From Selaginella moellendorffii (Eukaryota > Streptophyta > Lycopodiopsida > Selaginellales > Selaginellaceae), in NCBI RefSeq assembly GCF_000143415.4, contig NW_003314301.1:716336-780335 (forward strand): a stretch of 64,000 nucleotides of DNA. Direction: 5' to 3'. The translations under genes and the position numbers were made by a program. The notes under the pieces are model-generated. The model was not told where the DNA came from. It did not search any database and saw nothing but the letters and a program-made list of their open reading frames with translations. Shown one piece after another: positions 50,951 to 62,773 of the stretch. How positions within the stretch are numbered: the first letter of the stretch is position 1; every line of letters starts with the position of its first letter.

Positions 50951-52966
50951 AATCTTACACCATCCTCCCCTCTAAAAGATGAAAAAGTGATGATAATAAA
51001 TCAAGTGGAATATCTAAAGTTTCTATTAGATGATTATAAATTACTATAAGAATTTGAAGTTCTCACAAAACCACCAACAAAATTGTTGATAACCATGATT
51101 GAAATAAAACCCCAAAACCATGGCATAAGCATCAATTAATTATAGAATCATGGTGAACCAATTGCAACTCCATATGCAACTCCCAAATGTTCAAACCAAC
51201 CATACAATTATAATTTTGAATCAAAGAAACTTTGAGAGCTACTACAATCTATAGAACACCATTGAAGCAAATAATACATTCTATCATTAAGTTTTTCTAT
51301 CGACAATCCTCTAAAACCACCATTAATTTGAACTTAAGATCATAAGCAAAATCATTGTCCTTATCTAGCACTGCATATGGGAGGTTAGACTCACTCTATT
51401 TGTTTTCCACATCCTTTTTATCCCCTTCTCAAAGAAAAAAAAGTTCTAAAACTTTAGCTCCATTCAAATTTGTTGTGTTCATATTCACTCTACCATTTAT
51501 GTTCATCCTCACTCCACCATTGCATTTGTTCGGCATTACTACATCAAAGCTAAATATTTTGTTCAGACTGCTATATTTATCCTCACTCCACAATCCATGT
51601 CATTTGTCATTACTCCACTACCATATTCACTTATCCTCACTCTATCATTAGGGTTGAACTCCCATCCGTCCCTTCTACCCCCTCCAAAGAAAAAAAAGTT
51701 TGAAGTGTCGAGGTAGAAAGGAGAAAATGAAAAAAACTTAAAGAAAAATAATTGTGAAAGAAGAAAAAGTGGATAAAGAAGCATCAATAGAGGAAATAAC
51801 AGCTGACAATGTAAAAATAAAGAAATTAAAAGGATATGTGCTCAAAGTTTGGAAAATAAGGGATTTCTTATCATAAAATACTTCAACCACCACAATATAA
51901 GAAAAATATTCACACTTTTCAGCCTCTTCAACATATAACAAAACTTTTGAGATGGGAAAATTAATAGAAATATCCACACTCTCAATAAAACACATAAACG
52001 CCTTAGCACCAACAATAAAATAAAGGCTCTCAATAACACTTACAATTAGGGACATGCACTCAATTTAAAACTTTGGCCAAAGTGATTCAACCCTTGGAAT
52101 AAGAGAGTACTCAACGTTAAAACTGATCAAAGTCTTTTCTAATACAAAAAAAACAAGATTTTCAACTTTATACACATACTTAACATCTAGATTAATATGA
52201 AAAGGACATAACACTCAACTCAACATTGGATTAAGAATGAAAATCATGAGAGTCACAAATGATCAATGTGCCAGGAGAAGAAAACACTGCAAATGAGGAA
52301 GAAATACTAAAAACATAAGAAGGTGGCTGAAGCTGAGAAATAAAAAAAGATTGGGAAATAGCAAAAGGTAAAGAGAAAAGATCAAATGGTAGATTAAAAG
52401 ATTGATACCTACCTTGTGAACTCTTCACTTCATCTCCAAAGTTATCTCCATAATAATCAAATTTGTCATCATAATCCAAAATCCACTTTAGCTCATACAC
52501 ATTATTTTCCCATAAACTTGATAATTAAACATTCTCCAAGAATTGGATTTCATCATTCATAGTTCGCTAATCAATGTCATCATCATGCTCCACATCAGAG
52601 ATAGTAGAACATTGAGAAGAGAACAAATTGTGTAATCATATCCTATGGAAGTTAGAGACAACAATACACTAAGGGTAAGTGCAATACCAACATAAGCACA
52701 CCCCACAACATTAAAAGTTTAATCCAATGGAGTACCATTAGTAACTTCAAGCTATATACTCTTTAATTGATGTGGCATGGTAGAAGAAAAGAATGCAATG
52801 AAAATTAAAAAAAAAAGTAGATCTAAGCATAAAGATAGCTAAAGTTCTAGATCTTACAAAAAACTATTACATATTTAAATCTAAAAAAAGAATGAAGGAA
52901 TAAAAATAAAAAGCACAATTTTGAACACTAAAGCAAAACACTGCCCAAAAAACTTTGCCCTTCAAA

Positions 52967-53085
52967 AATATAAGAATAGATATATTAATTGGGGTTTAGA
53001 CCTTTGTTTATATACAAGAATGAATAAACTATATTCAGTCATAAATGGATGGTCTATATGCTATAGTATTATAATTAGTGTATGA
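52967..53085 (+). repeat. Direct repeat, copy 2 (possible terminal repeat)
   Basis: Partner of 50795-50915 in the same orientation, about 2.05 kb downstream, with scattered mismatches. The pair could be short LTRs of a decayed non-autonomous retroelement. No primer-binding site or polypurine tract is convincing. Confidence 0.55.
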
Positions 53086-53894
53086 CTTAGTCAGGGTAAT
53101 ACATATATATATAAATATATATATATTTACAAACTTTACAGATTAAAGTATAAAATATTATAAATTGGTGGTATTGTGTTACTTTATTATTTCATGTAAA
53201 ATAAAAAGAGGTAATAAAACAAATATATCTTTTTTATTATGTTTACAATATATTTTGTTACCTTTGCAATAATTAAAACCATCTTCAATAATAAAGGGTT
53301 ACAGTTTAAAACAGTTACAATTTACAGTTTAACCTATCCAGGTTAAACTGTTTAAAACTTTATTATTAACCCTCTAAGGGTTTTATATACAGTATGAAAC
53401 CTAAAACATATCATTATTTCAAATTTTTATCATATGGTATACCACATCAAATATAAGTAAATATATTACTTACTTCAAAGAGTAAGTCAAAGGTTATATA
53501 TATATACTTGTTAACTGCCATAAGATATTTGTGCTTAATTTAAAATATGTATATTTGAGCAGGAAAATATATTAAATGAGAATTATTAAAATTTTAAAAA
53601 ATAAAATGCTCTATGAAATTATAAATTAAAAATAAAATTTTAAATATTCTATTAAAGTGTTCTTAAGAAGAAAAAAACTAATTTTAACACTACTTTAAAT
53701 TTGTATATTAACAAAATAATCTTTATTATTTTAATTTTGTAAATTTATAGTTATTCTTAACTTTTAAATCTTTTGCATTAAATGGAAAATTTTAAAGTAA
53801 ATAAATTTTTTATTTTTAAAATATTAAACAAAATTAAATTTTAAATCATGTTAAAAACTTTACCCTAACAAACTGAACTTTAGGTTTAGTGGTG

Positions 53895-54391
53895 ATGGAC
53901 GAAGGAATCAATCCGGTAGGAAATGTGGGCTTGGATCCAGCTTACCCTTGTTTTGTCCTCTCACAGGATCTAATTCACGAGATTCTCAAGAGCCTTTGGG
54001 AGAAGGCCAGCCAGGGTTTGCTCTTCCTCTCTCTCTCTCTCGTCTGAGCTCCACAACAGATGTTGCCAAGGCGGATGAATCCAACGTAGGCACAACCTCG
54101 AAAAGAATCAAGTCTACCACTGGTGAGCAAAGCAGAGTTTCTAAAATCATAGAGAAATGCAGCCGGCAAATGCGAATGCTCTCAAGCTCTCCTGTGAGCT
54201 GCTCAAGCTCTTCGTCACAGGTCGGGTTTACTCTATTTCATTTCAAAGAAGGAACTAGAACCAAAACTTCTGGGCTGATTGATGCAGAGGCAGTCGGGCG
54301 AGCGGGAATCATCGCAGAGGCCAAGGGAAAGGATCGCATCGAAGCAACACATTTCGAAAGAATGCTACCGCAGTTTTTGCTGGACTTCTAG
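53895..54391 (+). CDS. MHF2: CENP-X / MHF2 histone-fold protein
   Basis: Five small exons are modelled: 53895-53915, 53967-54015, 54060-54122, 54155-54220 and 54288-54391. They encode exactly 100 residues, the usual size of plant CENP-X. The chain reads DLIHEILKSLWEKAS, then KADESNVGTTSKRIKS, then NANALKLSCELLKLFVTEAVGRAG. It ends in the diagnostic THFERMLPQFLLDF (RMLPQFLLDF closely matches the conserved KxLPQLLLDF terminus). CENP-X pairs with CENP-S (MHF1) in a histone-fold tetramer that serves both the kinetochore and the FANCM DNA-remodelling complex. The 22-bp-class first exon and AG acceptor of exon 4 (ATAGAG) are the weakest parts of the model. Confidence 0.85.
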
Positions 54392-54435
54392 CTAGAGACG
54401 AAGATGGTGCTCGCGGGAAGAACTCTCGCAGTGGT

Positions 54436-56565
54436 ATGAGAAGGCTGGCCAGAGGACTCGCTACAGACTGTGCAATCAAACAGCTAAACTTGAGAGAGTA
54501 CCTCGATTCGAAGTTATGCTCCTCCGACGTTTTCACTCTGGCTTGTCTCATCCGCGAGTGTGGTTCTCTGGGAAGCCTGCTAGATGCACAAAAGATTCAC
54601 AGTCACGTCGTAGAGTCTGGCTTTCAGGAAAACCTTTACCTGCGTCCACATGTACCTCAAGTGTGGCAGTGTAGAGAACGCCGAGGACAGGAACAGGATG
54701 GCTCACTTCCGAGACGTCACGACGTGGACGGCAATGTTGTCCGCGTACTCTCGTCAATCCAGCAGCAGCACCAAGGTGTTCGAGTTCTACTGCCAGATGC
54801 TCCACGGTGTCAAGCCCGACAGCTTCACTTTCACAGCCGTGTTGAAACCCTGCGTTTCTGTGAAGGGAGCGTTAAGTGGCGGCAAGGCGATCCACTCCCA
54901 GATCTTAGAGAGCGGGCTAGAGGACGACGAGATCATCGGAACTTCGGTCGTGAGCATGTATGGGAAGTGCAGCAGCCTGGTTGATGCTCGAGCCTGGTTT
55001 GATGGAGTTTGTGTCCGACGTCCGCATGGAGTGGTGTTGTGGAACGCCATGATCTCGGCTTACGTCCAGAACGGCTGCTGTGGACAGTCCTTGGAGCTCT
55101 TCACGCTGATGCTCTTGGAAGGCATCGCCCCAAACAGTGTCACGTATGTCACGGTTCTCAATGCTTGCAGCTCTACGTTGACGCTGGGTATTGGCAAGGC
55201 GGTTCACATCTGTGTTTGCGATCTCGGCCTCGAGTCGGACGTCATCCTTGGGACCGCGCTGCTCAACATGTATGGCAAGAGCGGGAAGCTGGATGAAGGG
55301 AAGATCTTTGAAAGGATCAAACCTCCGGACTTGGTGTCGTGGAACTCGATGATATCGGCTCTTGTCCGGGACGGCCAAGGAGACAGTGCTCGAACGTTGT
55401 TCAAGCAGCTACTTCTGGAAGGCCTCGCTCCAAATGAGATCACTCTCATCTCTACTCTCAATGCCTGTGCATGTCCAGGAGATTTGACGGAAGGAACGCT
55501 GCTCCCTGCCTGCAGCTATGAAAGTGGCCGGGCCACGGTACTCTTCGTGAGGAATGCTCTCGTAGACATGGAAAATGCGGCTGTCTAGAGAAAGCTCGCG
55601 AACTGTTTGAATCTGAAACAGTGGAGAGGAACTTAGTCAGTTGGAGCGTCATGGTTGCGGCTTACGCAGAAAACGGTCACGGTCACGAGGCCCTGCAGCT
55701 CTTCAGGATGATGATTCTGGAGGGTCAAAGCCTCGACTCGGTCGTCTTTGTCAACGTCCTCAATGCTTGTTCTTCGGCAGGAAACGCTGCTGCGGGAGAA
55801 GCTCTTCACGGCAATTTAGTTGAGGCTGGATTCGAGTCGGACGTAGTAGCGGCAACGGCACTCGCGAACATGTATATCAAGTGTGGACGTTTGGAAGACG
55901 GGCGTCGTGTTTTCAACAGATTGGAGGCCCGGAACGTTGTCAGCTGGAACACCATGATCTCGGGCTATGTTCAGAACGGTTGTCCCAAAAAAAGCTTGGA
56001 ACTCTTCCACCAAATGGATCCCGGAGTTGCTGACAAACGGACGTACATAGCAGCACTGAATGCTTGCGCCTGCTCAGTGGCTGCAACCGAAGGGAAACTT
56101 ATACACCAGCGAATACTTCAGCAGAAGATGAGCGTCGACGTAATCCTGGGAATAGCCATTGTCAACATGTATGGAAAATGTGGTTGCTTGAGCGAAGCCC
56201 GGGAGTTCTTTGACAGTATACCTCTTCCCGACGTCGTCACTTGCAATGCCATGATAGCTGGTTATGCTCAGCACGGTCAGCTCGGTAAAGCTCTTAGTCT
56301 GTTCGCCAAAATGAAGCAGGAGGGAGTGAGAGCCGACGGTGCCACCTTTGTTAGTGTTCTGTGTGCTTGTAGCCATGCTGGTCACTTGAAAATAGGATCC
56401 GAGTTCTTCGTATCAATGCTGGTCGATTACGAGTTTAGAATTTCTGTTGAGCACTGTGGATGCATGCTAGATCTGCTGAATGCTGCGTGAAGCAGAGGAG
56501 CTCCTAAAAAAGTATCCTACTTCAGCCAGAGACACCGAGTGGATAACGTTGCTGGCCGCGTCTAA
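54436..56565 (+). pseudogene. PLS-class PPR pseudogene with three frameshifts
   Basis: Three overlapping frames together spell one PPR protein of about 700 residues: 54436 to about 54640, 54640-55577 and 55577-56487. The first shift lies near 54640, between ENLYL and MYLKCGSV. The second is a 4-bp deletion near 55570: the conserved DMYGKCGCL context needs ATGTATGG, but the DNA has ATGG, and a TAG follows at once. The third lies near 56485, where DLLNAA meets a TGA while REAEELLKKY continues in another frame. Repeats are otherwise well kept, so the decay is recent. No single product longer than about 310 residues can be made. Confidence 0.85.
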
Positions 56566-56679
56566 GACGCAATTGTGGCTCAAATCGCAGCAGAGGGCCT
56601 TATGAACTGCCGCCCAGAGAGCTCTTTCCCATACGTCATGCTTTCCACTGCTTTGAGCACTGATGAGGAGGCTGCCTGA

Positions 56680-59095
56680 GAATTAGAGCTATAGCGTGTA
56701 AAATTCAACAGACCTGAATCGAAAATTTGCCTGCAGAAAAAAAAAGTTTGTGATGAAGCAATGTGAAATAGTAAGCCTACCTGTCCACAGCCGAGAAAGA
56801 TGGTACCCATTGAGGCACATGCTGAAAGTTTTCACACACGTTTCTCTCATCAGCTCGTGAACTTGGTCAAAAGATTGCCTTGCGTCCGCAAACTTGACGA
56901 CAAAACAAAAGTCTCCATCTTTTACCCTGCAGGCCTTTGTACTGTAAGGCAACTTTTTTCTGAAAATCCAGCTGCTCCTAGCGCTCATTTCCATATCCAC
57001 CGCGCACAGCAGCTTCCTAAACAAAAAATAATGAAACAGCTGCTTTATAGAATGTAGAGTACCTCTGGCGGACCAGGTCTGCAGCAGGAAGTCCAGCCCC
57101 GAGAGCCTGTCCAGTTAAACGCTAAAGCTTAGGCAGTGGATTTCACCTTGCACCCACTCAAGATCCTTCGCAGCAGAGAAAGCCACTCCTGAGTATCCAC
57201 TACCAACGTTGTTCCAGCCATCAATTTCATTTCCATCTGCAGTTTGTAAGCAAACAAGATGTGCTGTTCTCAAAAACTAGTCAAGAAATACTTTTAAGTC
57301 ATACCTCTTCTCGCAGCCGTTTGCTGAAAACAAAAGATGAACAGCACGATCATCAAGCTCAGCCCCCAAGGAAGCCGAAATCGAGCTACCGATGGCAGTT
57401 GTCCTGGAAACCGCCAAGCCTCCGCCTTCAGCCCTTCAAAAACTCAACCAGCCAGTGACACTGAGAGCTCTTCCCGCTTCTGTCCAGATCCTCCAGGACA
57501 TGAGCGTCCCGCGCTTCTCTGCTCCCACTGCAAGCTGTATAAACCCTACTTGAAGTAACGGCTTGGAGCCACTCCTCCAAGTCGACATGGCCCTGCTTCT
57601 GCTTCATCAACCATTCCCTGTCGTTGAGGTTCCATAGCAGGCGCATGAGTGAGCAGCTCCAGAGCAATGTTCATCCACCGTTTACAAATTACAGATCGAT
57701 GTAGTTAGCTTGCTAGCTCAAAGAAGCGACTTCCCTTCAGAAAACTACACGACACGTTCGGTTCAAGATGCAAAGAACAAAGAAAGATCCTCAGTCACAA
57801 GACCAACCAAAAACCAAAAGCTTTTTCAAAATACCTTTTCAGCAGCATCAACGTGTTCAGCAGCTCTGTCATACTGCACGAGGCCAGAATAACAGAGACA
57901 TAAAGCACGCAATGCCTTCGCTCTCATGGTAGTTTCCTCTTCCGCAGGCAGGTAATGCATGGCAGCCTCGAACAATGGCTGTGGGAAGAAATCCGAGCCA
58001 CTATTACAAAAACACACCAAATGTCAGCTCTCATATAACGGTGAAATAAAAGAAATTCAGAGAAGCGCCAGACTTCTCTTGTGGATGAAAACCTCAAAAG
58101 CAAAACGAAGAACGTTTTCTCTGAAACTGTGTCGTCTCTTTGATCAAGAACGTCAAAGCGGACAGGTACACCTCCACTGCAGCCTTCTCATATGATATGA
58201 GAGCTACAAGCTCCTCCTCGGCCTCTTCGTAACGACTGAGCCCAATCAATGCCTTGATTGAAGGCCAGGAACGACGTGCTACGATGATCCAAGGAGGAAC
58301 CGAAACGCACTTCAGAACTCCCTCGAAGTTCCCATTCTGTAGCGGCCCCGCGGCAATGTACCTGAGAATTGTGAGCTTCTGGCACATCATAGTTTGCTCC
58401 TCGCTCTTGCTCTTGCACTCGGAGCAAATCCCATACGCTTGCTCTACGTAGTTGACAGATTCGGCCTTTGATTCCGAGTCATGGAGCGCCAGGAGTGATT
58501 TCCCGTAGAGAAGATATATGTCCACCAGCTCTTGATACCTCTCCAGGGAGTCTTGGAGAAAACCACGGGCCCTCTCTAGCATGCTGGAAGCTAGCGCCTT
58601 GTGTGACATCTCCCACACTGTTCTTTCTTGACCGCACAAGGCACAGATCAAACATGACCTGCTGCTCTTCCCTGGTGCCGATCGATGAGAGACGATCTCG
58701 GTGGCTCGCTCGAAGCAGCCGGCCGCGATTTGTAGTTCCGGATCTTGTGAGGTCGTGCCCGATCAAAGGAAGAATGTAACCATCTTGAGAGTGCTCGACC
58801 AACGACACCGGCCCACAAGAGCATCTCGACGAAGGCGCGCGTGGTATTCCCCCAAGGAATCCACCACTGCGCGGCCTGGCGGCTGGTAGCTTAGCTTCCA
58901 GATTTGCTGATTCCCAGAGAAGAAGCCTGCTAGGCGCTCGATCCTCCGCAGCGGATTCACAGTAGCCACATCGCCGATCCCTACATCACTAAGAACCTCC
59001 GAGATGATCATCCTGAGAGCAAGCGATCGTCGTCCAGTCCTGCGAAGCCCTAGAATATTTTCCCGCTCAACTTTGAATCCATAAACCCTAACCAT
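56680..59095 (-). pseudogene. ZIP4/SPO22-like meiotic TPR gene, probably broken
   Basis: Minus-strand exons carry SPO22-domain TPR sequence. Near the start is RIERLAGFFSGNQQIWKLSYQ. Then come ELQIAAGCFERATEIVS, SHKALASSMLERARGFLQDSLERYQELVDIYLLYGKSLL and YEEAEEELVALISYEKAAVEVYLSALTFLIK. The strongest block, LFEAAMHYLPAEEETTMRAKALRALCLCYSGLVQYDRAAEHVDAAEK (57840-57990), is typical of plant ZIP4. ZIP4 is a scaffold of the ZMM crossover pathway. Damage is apparent. Near 58640 the expected segment EEQQVMFDLCLVRSRK joins VWEMSHKALA only with a one-base frame change and no intron signals. Another frame change with a TGA lies near 58770. The total also looks shorter than the roughly 900 residues usual for the family. 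It may be a pseudogene or contain sequencing errors. Confidence 0.6.
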
Positions 59096-59500
59096 TTCCC
59101 GCCAGGCATGGTGCATTAATGGGCACGTGGCGATCCTAACACGTGCTACCACGTAATTGGGATTTATTCGCCAATTTAAATATTGCCACGTCTAAAAGTT
59201 TTGATAGAGCACAGGACTGACATGAGAACATGTAAGATGATAGCGACTTGCGGATTAATACGACAGCGATAGAAGGTCTCTTGGTGGGACATTGATTTAA
59301 TCTTCTCTTCTTTTGAAGGTACGCTCGTTACACGCGACGAGACTAAATCGTGCTTTACTCTTCTTTTCTTCCGTTTCTAATGGTGTCATTTAAAAAACTA
59401 GAAAAACAATGGAACTTTCATCATTTTGTATGTATGAACTAGCAAGAGAACGTAGAAGACGTTATATGCTTGTGTTGAGCAAAATACAGAGCTTGTATCC
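59096..59500. other. Spacer between ZIP4-like and NLR genes
   Basis: Divergent flank of two genes. No coding or RNA feature is seen. Confidence 0.45.
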
Positions 59501-60039
59501 ATGGCCAGCCTCGATCCCACGGGTGTGCTGAGAGTGCTTGTTTCTGAAGCTGTCAAAGAAGTGATTAGGCTTGCCAGGTCTGCCATTCATTGCAAGGAGA
59601 AGTGCAGCGAGTTGGAAGATTCATTGACCGAAGCTTCAGGTCTGCTAGATGAAATGGACAACTATTCTACTGCTGAGGGCTCTCTGAGCTCCTCACGACT
59701 GGATACCTGGCTGAAAGCCCTCCAAGCCAAGGTTGAAGAGGCTAGACCTCTTGTTCTTGAGTGCCAGTCTCTACAAAATCCCATTCTAGATGGCATAAAG
59801 AGGTTGGTTGGTTGTGCTTCTTTTGGGATATTTCTAAATTGAGTTTGTGATTTTGTTTCAGGATAACACTTGCTACCAAGATTGACGACTGCTCTAAGGC
59901 GATCCACGAGCACTTGGTTGCAGCTCCTCGAAATCTTGACGTTGAGATTCTACATACATTGAAGAAGCAAAAGGAGGTGCCATCTAGGGTAACAGGCCCA
60001 ATTCTCGCACGGGTCCTTAATTCCGGCCACCCTTGGCCC

Positions 60040-60640
60040 AAATCTTGTCCATGTGATAAATGGAAAATTACGCGGCAATTTTTTGGCGGGTTCAATGGCA
60101 TTCTAGGTTACGATGGATTTGAGTGTGATCCAAGCATTCATAATCACAAATCTAGCCATTTAGAAGAAAAGGAACTCATTCCATTGCTCTATTTCATCTG
60201 TATTCCTGAGTTTAGAAGAGCGCTTAATAAAACTGTAGGAGCAAGAGATTTGCTAAGTTTAGCTATTCATCAAGCTGCATTTCATCATAGGGTCAAAGTA
60301 TCTCAGGAGTGGGCAAAAAAAGTGAAAAAGTTGGAAAGAACACATCAAATCTTGAGGTATGCCACTCTTTTGAAGAAGAAAAACATTCATTTCTTAATAA
60401 TTTCTTAGATCCTATCACAAGATTTACTGTTCAATCAATTACAAAGCTCAGCCAACACAATATGTGTACATGAAGCACATCGCACGCCATTTCCTTGCCT
60501 GGTCAAATGCTATAATAAGAAACCAGCATACTACAGGGCAAAAGAACACAACTTTCAAGAGCTCGTGCGCAAACATTCGCAGCTCCTAGAGGCTGTCCCA
60601 TTCTGGGCTGTCCTTGCCACAAGAGGTAACTATCTGTTTC
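60040..60640 (+). other. Second coding-like stretch inside the transposon
   Basis: From about 60100 an open frame reads LEEKELIPLLYFICIPEFRRALNKTVGARDLLSLAIHQAAFHHRVKVSQEWAKK and stops near 60408. A donor-like GGTATG (about 60357) and an acceptor-like TTTCTTAG (about 60407) could join it to a further stretch in another frame (VKCYNKKPAYYRAKEHNF and onward to about 60626). The composition looks coding, but I recognise no domain and no ATG inside the element opens the frame clearly. It may be a captured gene piece or a second element ORF. Confidence 0.4.
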
Positions 60641-60778
60641 CATTTCAGATTTTTAACTAGACTTGCTTCCAGCCCGTGGTGCAGAGAAGTCTGGCAGCTC
60701 CTGTCCCTGAAAGTGTACTTGAAAGCCAATGTCCTGGCACTGCAAAGGTAAAAGATCGTCAGGTTAAAAGAAAAAGAA

Positions 60779-62773
60779 ATGCTTGACTTCTCTACTGTTT
60801 GTCCATGTCTTGTAAGTCAGCTTCCAGCCAAAGCATGTAGCCAGAAGCATGCGACTAGAACATGGAATGAAGAATCAATAAAGAAGGCTATGCATGAGGT
60901 GGAAGAGTGTGGCATGTCTGAAAGAAAAGCTGCTCAAGAATTCAACGTACCTCGGACGACTTTGCGAGATCGGTTAAAGGGACGCAGCATAGGACGACCA
61001 GGTCCTCCCACCATTCTTACATCATCGGAAGAAGAGTGTCTTGCATCCCTGGTGAAAGCTCGAGCTGAAATCGGTTATCCACTCACTTTCAATCAACTGA
61101 AAGATGCAGCAAAGCTGTTAGTTGCTAGTAGAGTAACTACCTGGATAGAAGGAGGACCAACTCAAAAATGGTGCAGAGGTTTTATGAAAAGACATCCAGA
61201 GATCAGTAGCAAAGTCGCTGAGGCCTTGGAGCTGCAACGAGCAAAGTCCTTGAATCAAGTAGTTGTGGCACAATTCTACAAAAACTTGGAAGCAACTTAC
61301 ACTGGAAACAACTATGAGGTAGATCACATTTGGAATGCTGACGAAACTGGCATTCAGGCTAATCGTTCTGGAGGTGTCAAAGTGTTGGCTGCTCGAGGTG
61401 CAAGATCTTGTTACCGAATCGTCCTAAACAACACAGAGCACATGACTGTTCTAGTGGCCATAAATGCAGTAGATGGATGAATACCTGGCTTTTATATCTT
61501 CAAAGGTGAGCGGAGGATGCAAAATTGGATCGTAGATTGTGAAGTTGGAGCTGCATTCGCCATCAGCAAGAAAGCCTGGATGACAGACACCTTGTGGCCA
61601 CAGTGGCTTGAACACTTTGTGAAATCAGTACCTGGTGGATGCTCGCCTACAAACCGCCATGCTCTCATTGTTGATGGCCACGGATCCCATGTCACAAAGG
61701 TTGCACTTGACACAGCAAGAATGTTAGGTGTGGATGTGATTCTTCTTCCAGCACATACTTCTCACCGCATGCAGCCATTAGACATTGCATGTTTTGGGCC
61801 ATACAAGCGTTACTTCAGGCAGTGCGTGGATGAACACACTCTTGGACATCTAGGACACGAAGTCAATTGTCGAGATCTCGCACAATTATCCAGTAGAGCC
61901 ATGGCTATGGCTCTGACACCTGCAAACATCCAATCTGGTTTTAGAGCAAGTGGTTTATGGCCATTGAACAAGAATGCTATGGACACTCACTTTGGTCCAA
62001 GTACACTCCATGCAGTATCTCTCGACGACTTTGAAGCAAACTTTGAAAACAGTTTGGAGCTGGGAGACCAAGAGGTCAGCAGCCACCTCAATCATGAGCA
62101 GCCTGAACAGCATGAGGATCCAGTGCAGGCTGAGGTCCATCTACAACATCCAGTGCAGCCTGAGCAGCAAGCAAGCAGTGATCGTGACCAACTTGAGCAT
62201 CCTGAACTTCCTAGACAACTTGAGCAGCTAGGTAAAAAACACTTCTCAATTCTCATTCACTTACAACTTTGTTTCCCAGGAGCTTCACTAGAGCATCAAA
62301 TTGAGCACCGTGAGCAACACGTGGATGTGCCTGGATGGCAATCAGAAAACAACAGGGTGGCATACCTGCATGCAAAATTATTTTCAGGGGTGCAGAGTCG
62401 TCCTCGACTTGGACTAGTGTTGCAAGCTAGTGCTGGAACTGTTTTAACAAGTCCAGAATTCACTAGTGTTGTTGAAGCAATTGCCACTGCAAAAGAAGCA
62501 CATGAGAAGCAGAAAAAATTGGAAGCAATTGAAAGGGCTGCAAGGAAAAAAGAAAGAGAAGAAGCAACAATAAAAAAGAAAGAAGCAGCAGCCATCAAAA
62601 AAAAGGAGAGGGAAGAAGCAGCAGCCAGAAAAGCTGAAGCAACAGAGAAGAAAAAATTGGAAGCCTTGAAAAAAAAGAGGGAGAAAGAAGAGGAAGCAAT
62701 GAGAAAAAAAAATAAGAGAAAAAATGAAGTCTTGGAATCTCTAATGCCAAGCAAACACCAAAAGCAGAGGTAA
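60779..62773 (+). pseudogene. Pogo-type transposase with one in-frame stop
   Basis: The frame runs 60779-62773 and is broken only by a TGA at 61478-61480. The N-terminus has a psq-type helix-turn-helix (WNEESIKKAMHEVEECGMSERKAAQEFNVPRTTLRDRL) and a CENP-B-like second DNA-binding part (QKWCRGFMKRHPEIS). The DDE core is complete: IWNADETG, LIVDGHGSH and HRMQPLDIACFGPYK give the three aspartates. A Gln/His/Glu-rich linker follows, with a probable intron near 62231-62279 (GTAAAAAAC...TTCCCAG, also open if unspliced). The end is a long Lys/Glu coiled coil. The TGA lies between the first and second aspartate and separates the N-terminal half from the rest of the catalytic core. Confidence 0.9.

Larger units (their letters stand above)
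50150..53894. other. AT-rich gene-poor region
   Basis: About 3.7 kb of extremely AT-rich DNA with simple repeats, including a (TA)n(CA)n tract at 50917-50950 and (TA)n near 53100-53128. A degenerate motif CATCCTCACTCCACCAT recurs at 51490-51650. Several minus-strand open stretches at 51560-52500 (up to 105 codons) are low-complexity and I cannot assign them. They could be remnants of a mobile element between the two direct repeats listed separately. Confidence 0.55.

Noticed and set aside
61478-61480. Recoding (for example selenocysteine) at the transposase TGA
   Set aside because: There is no family precedent for a special residue at this position and no sign of a recoding element. A simple nonsense mutation is enough.
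62296-62754. Ser/Phe-rich minus-strand frame in the transposon
   Set aside because: It is only the complement of the Lys/Glu-rich coiled-coil codons of the transposase.
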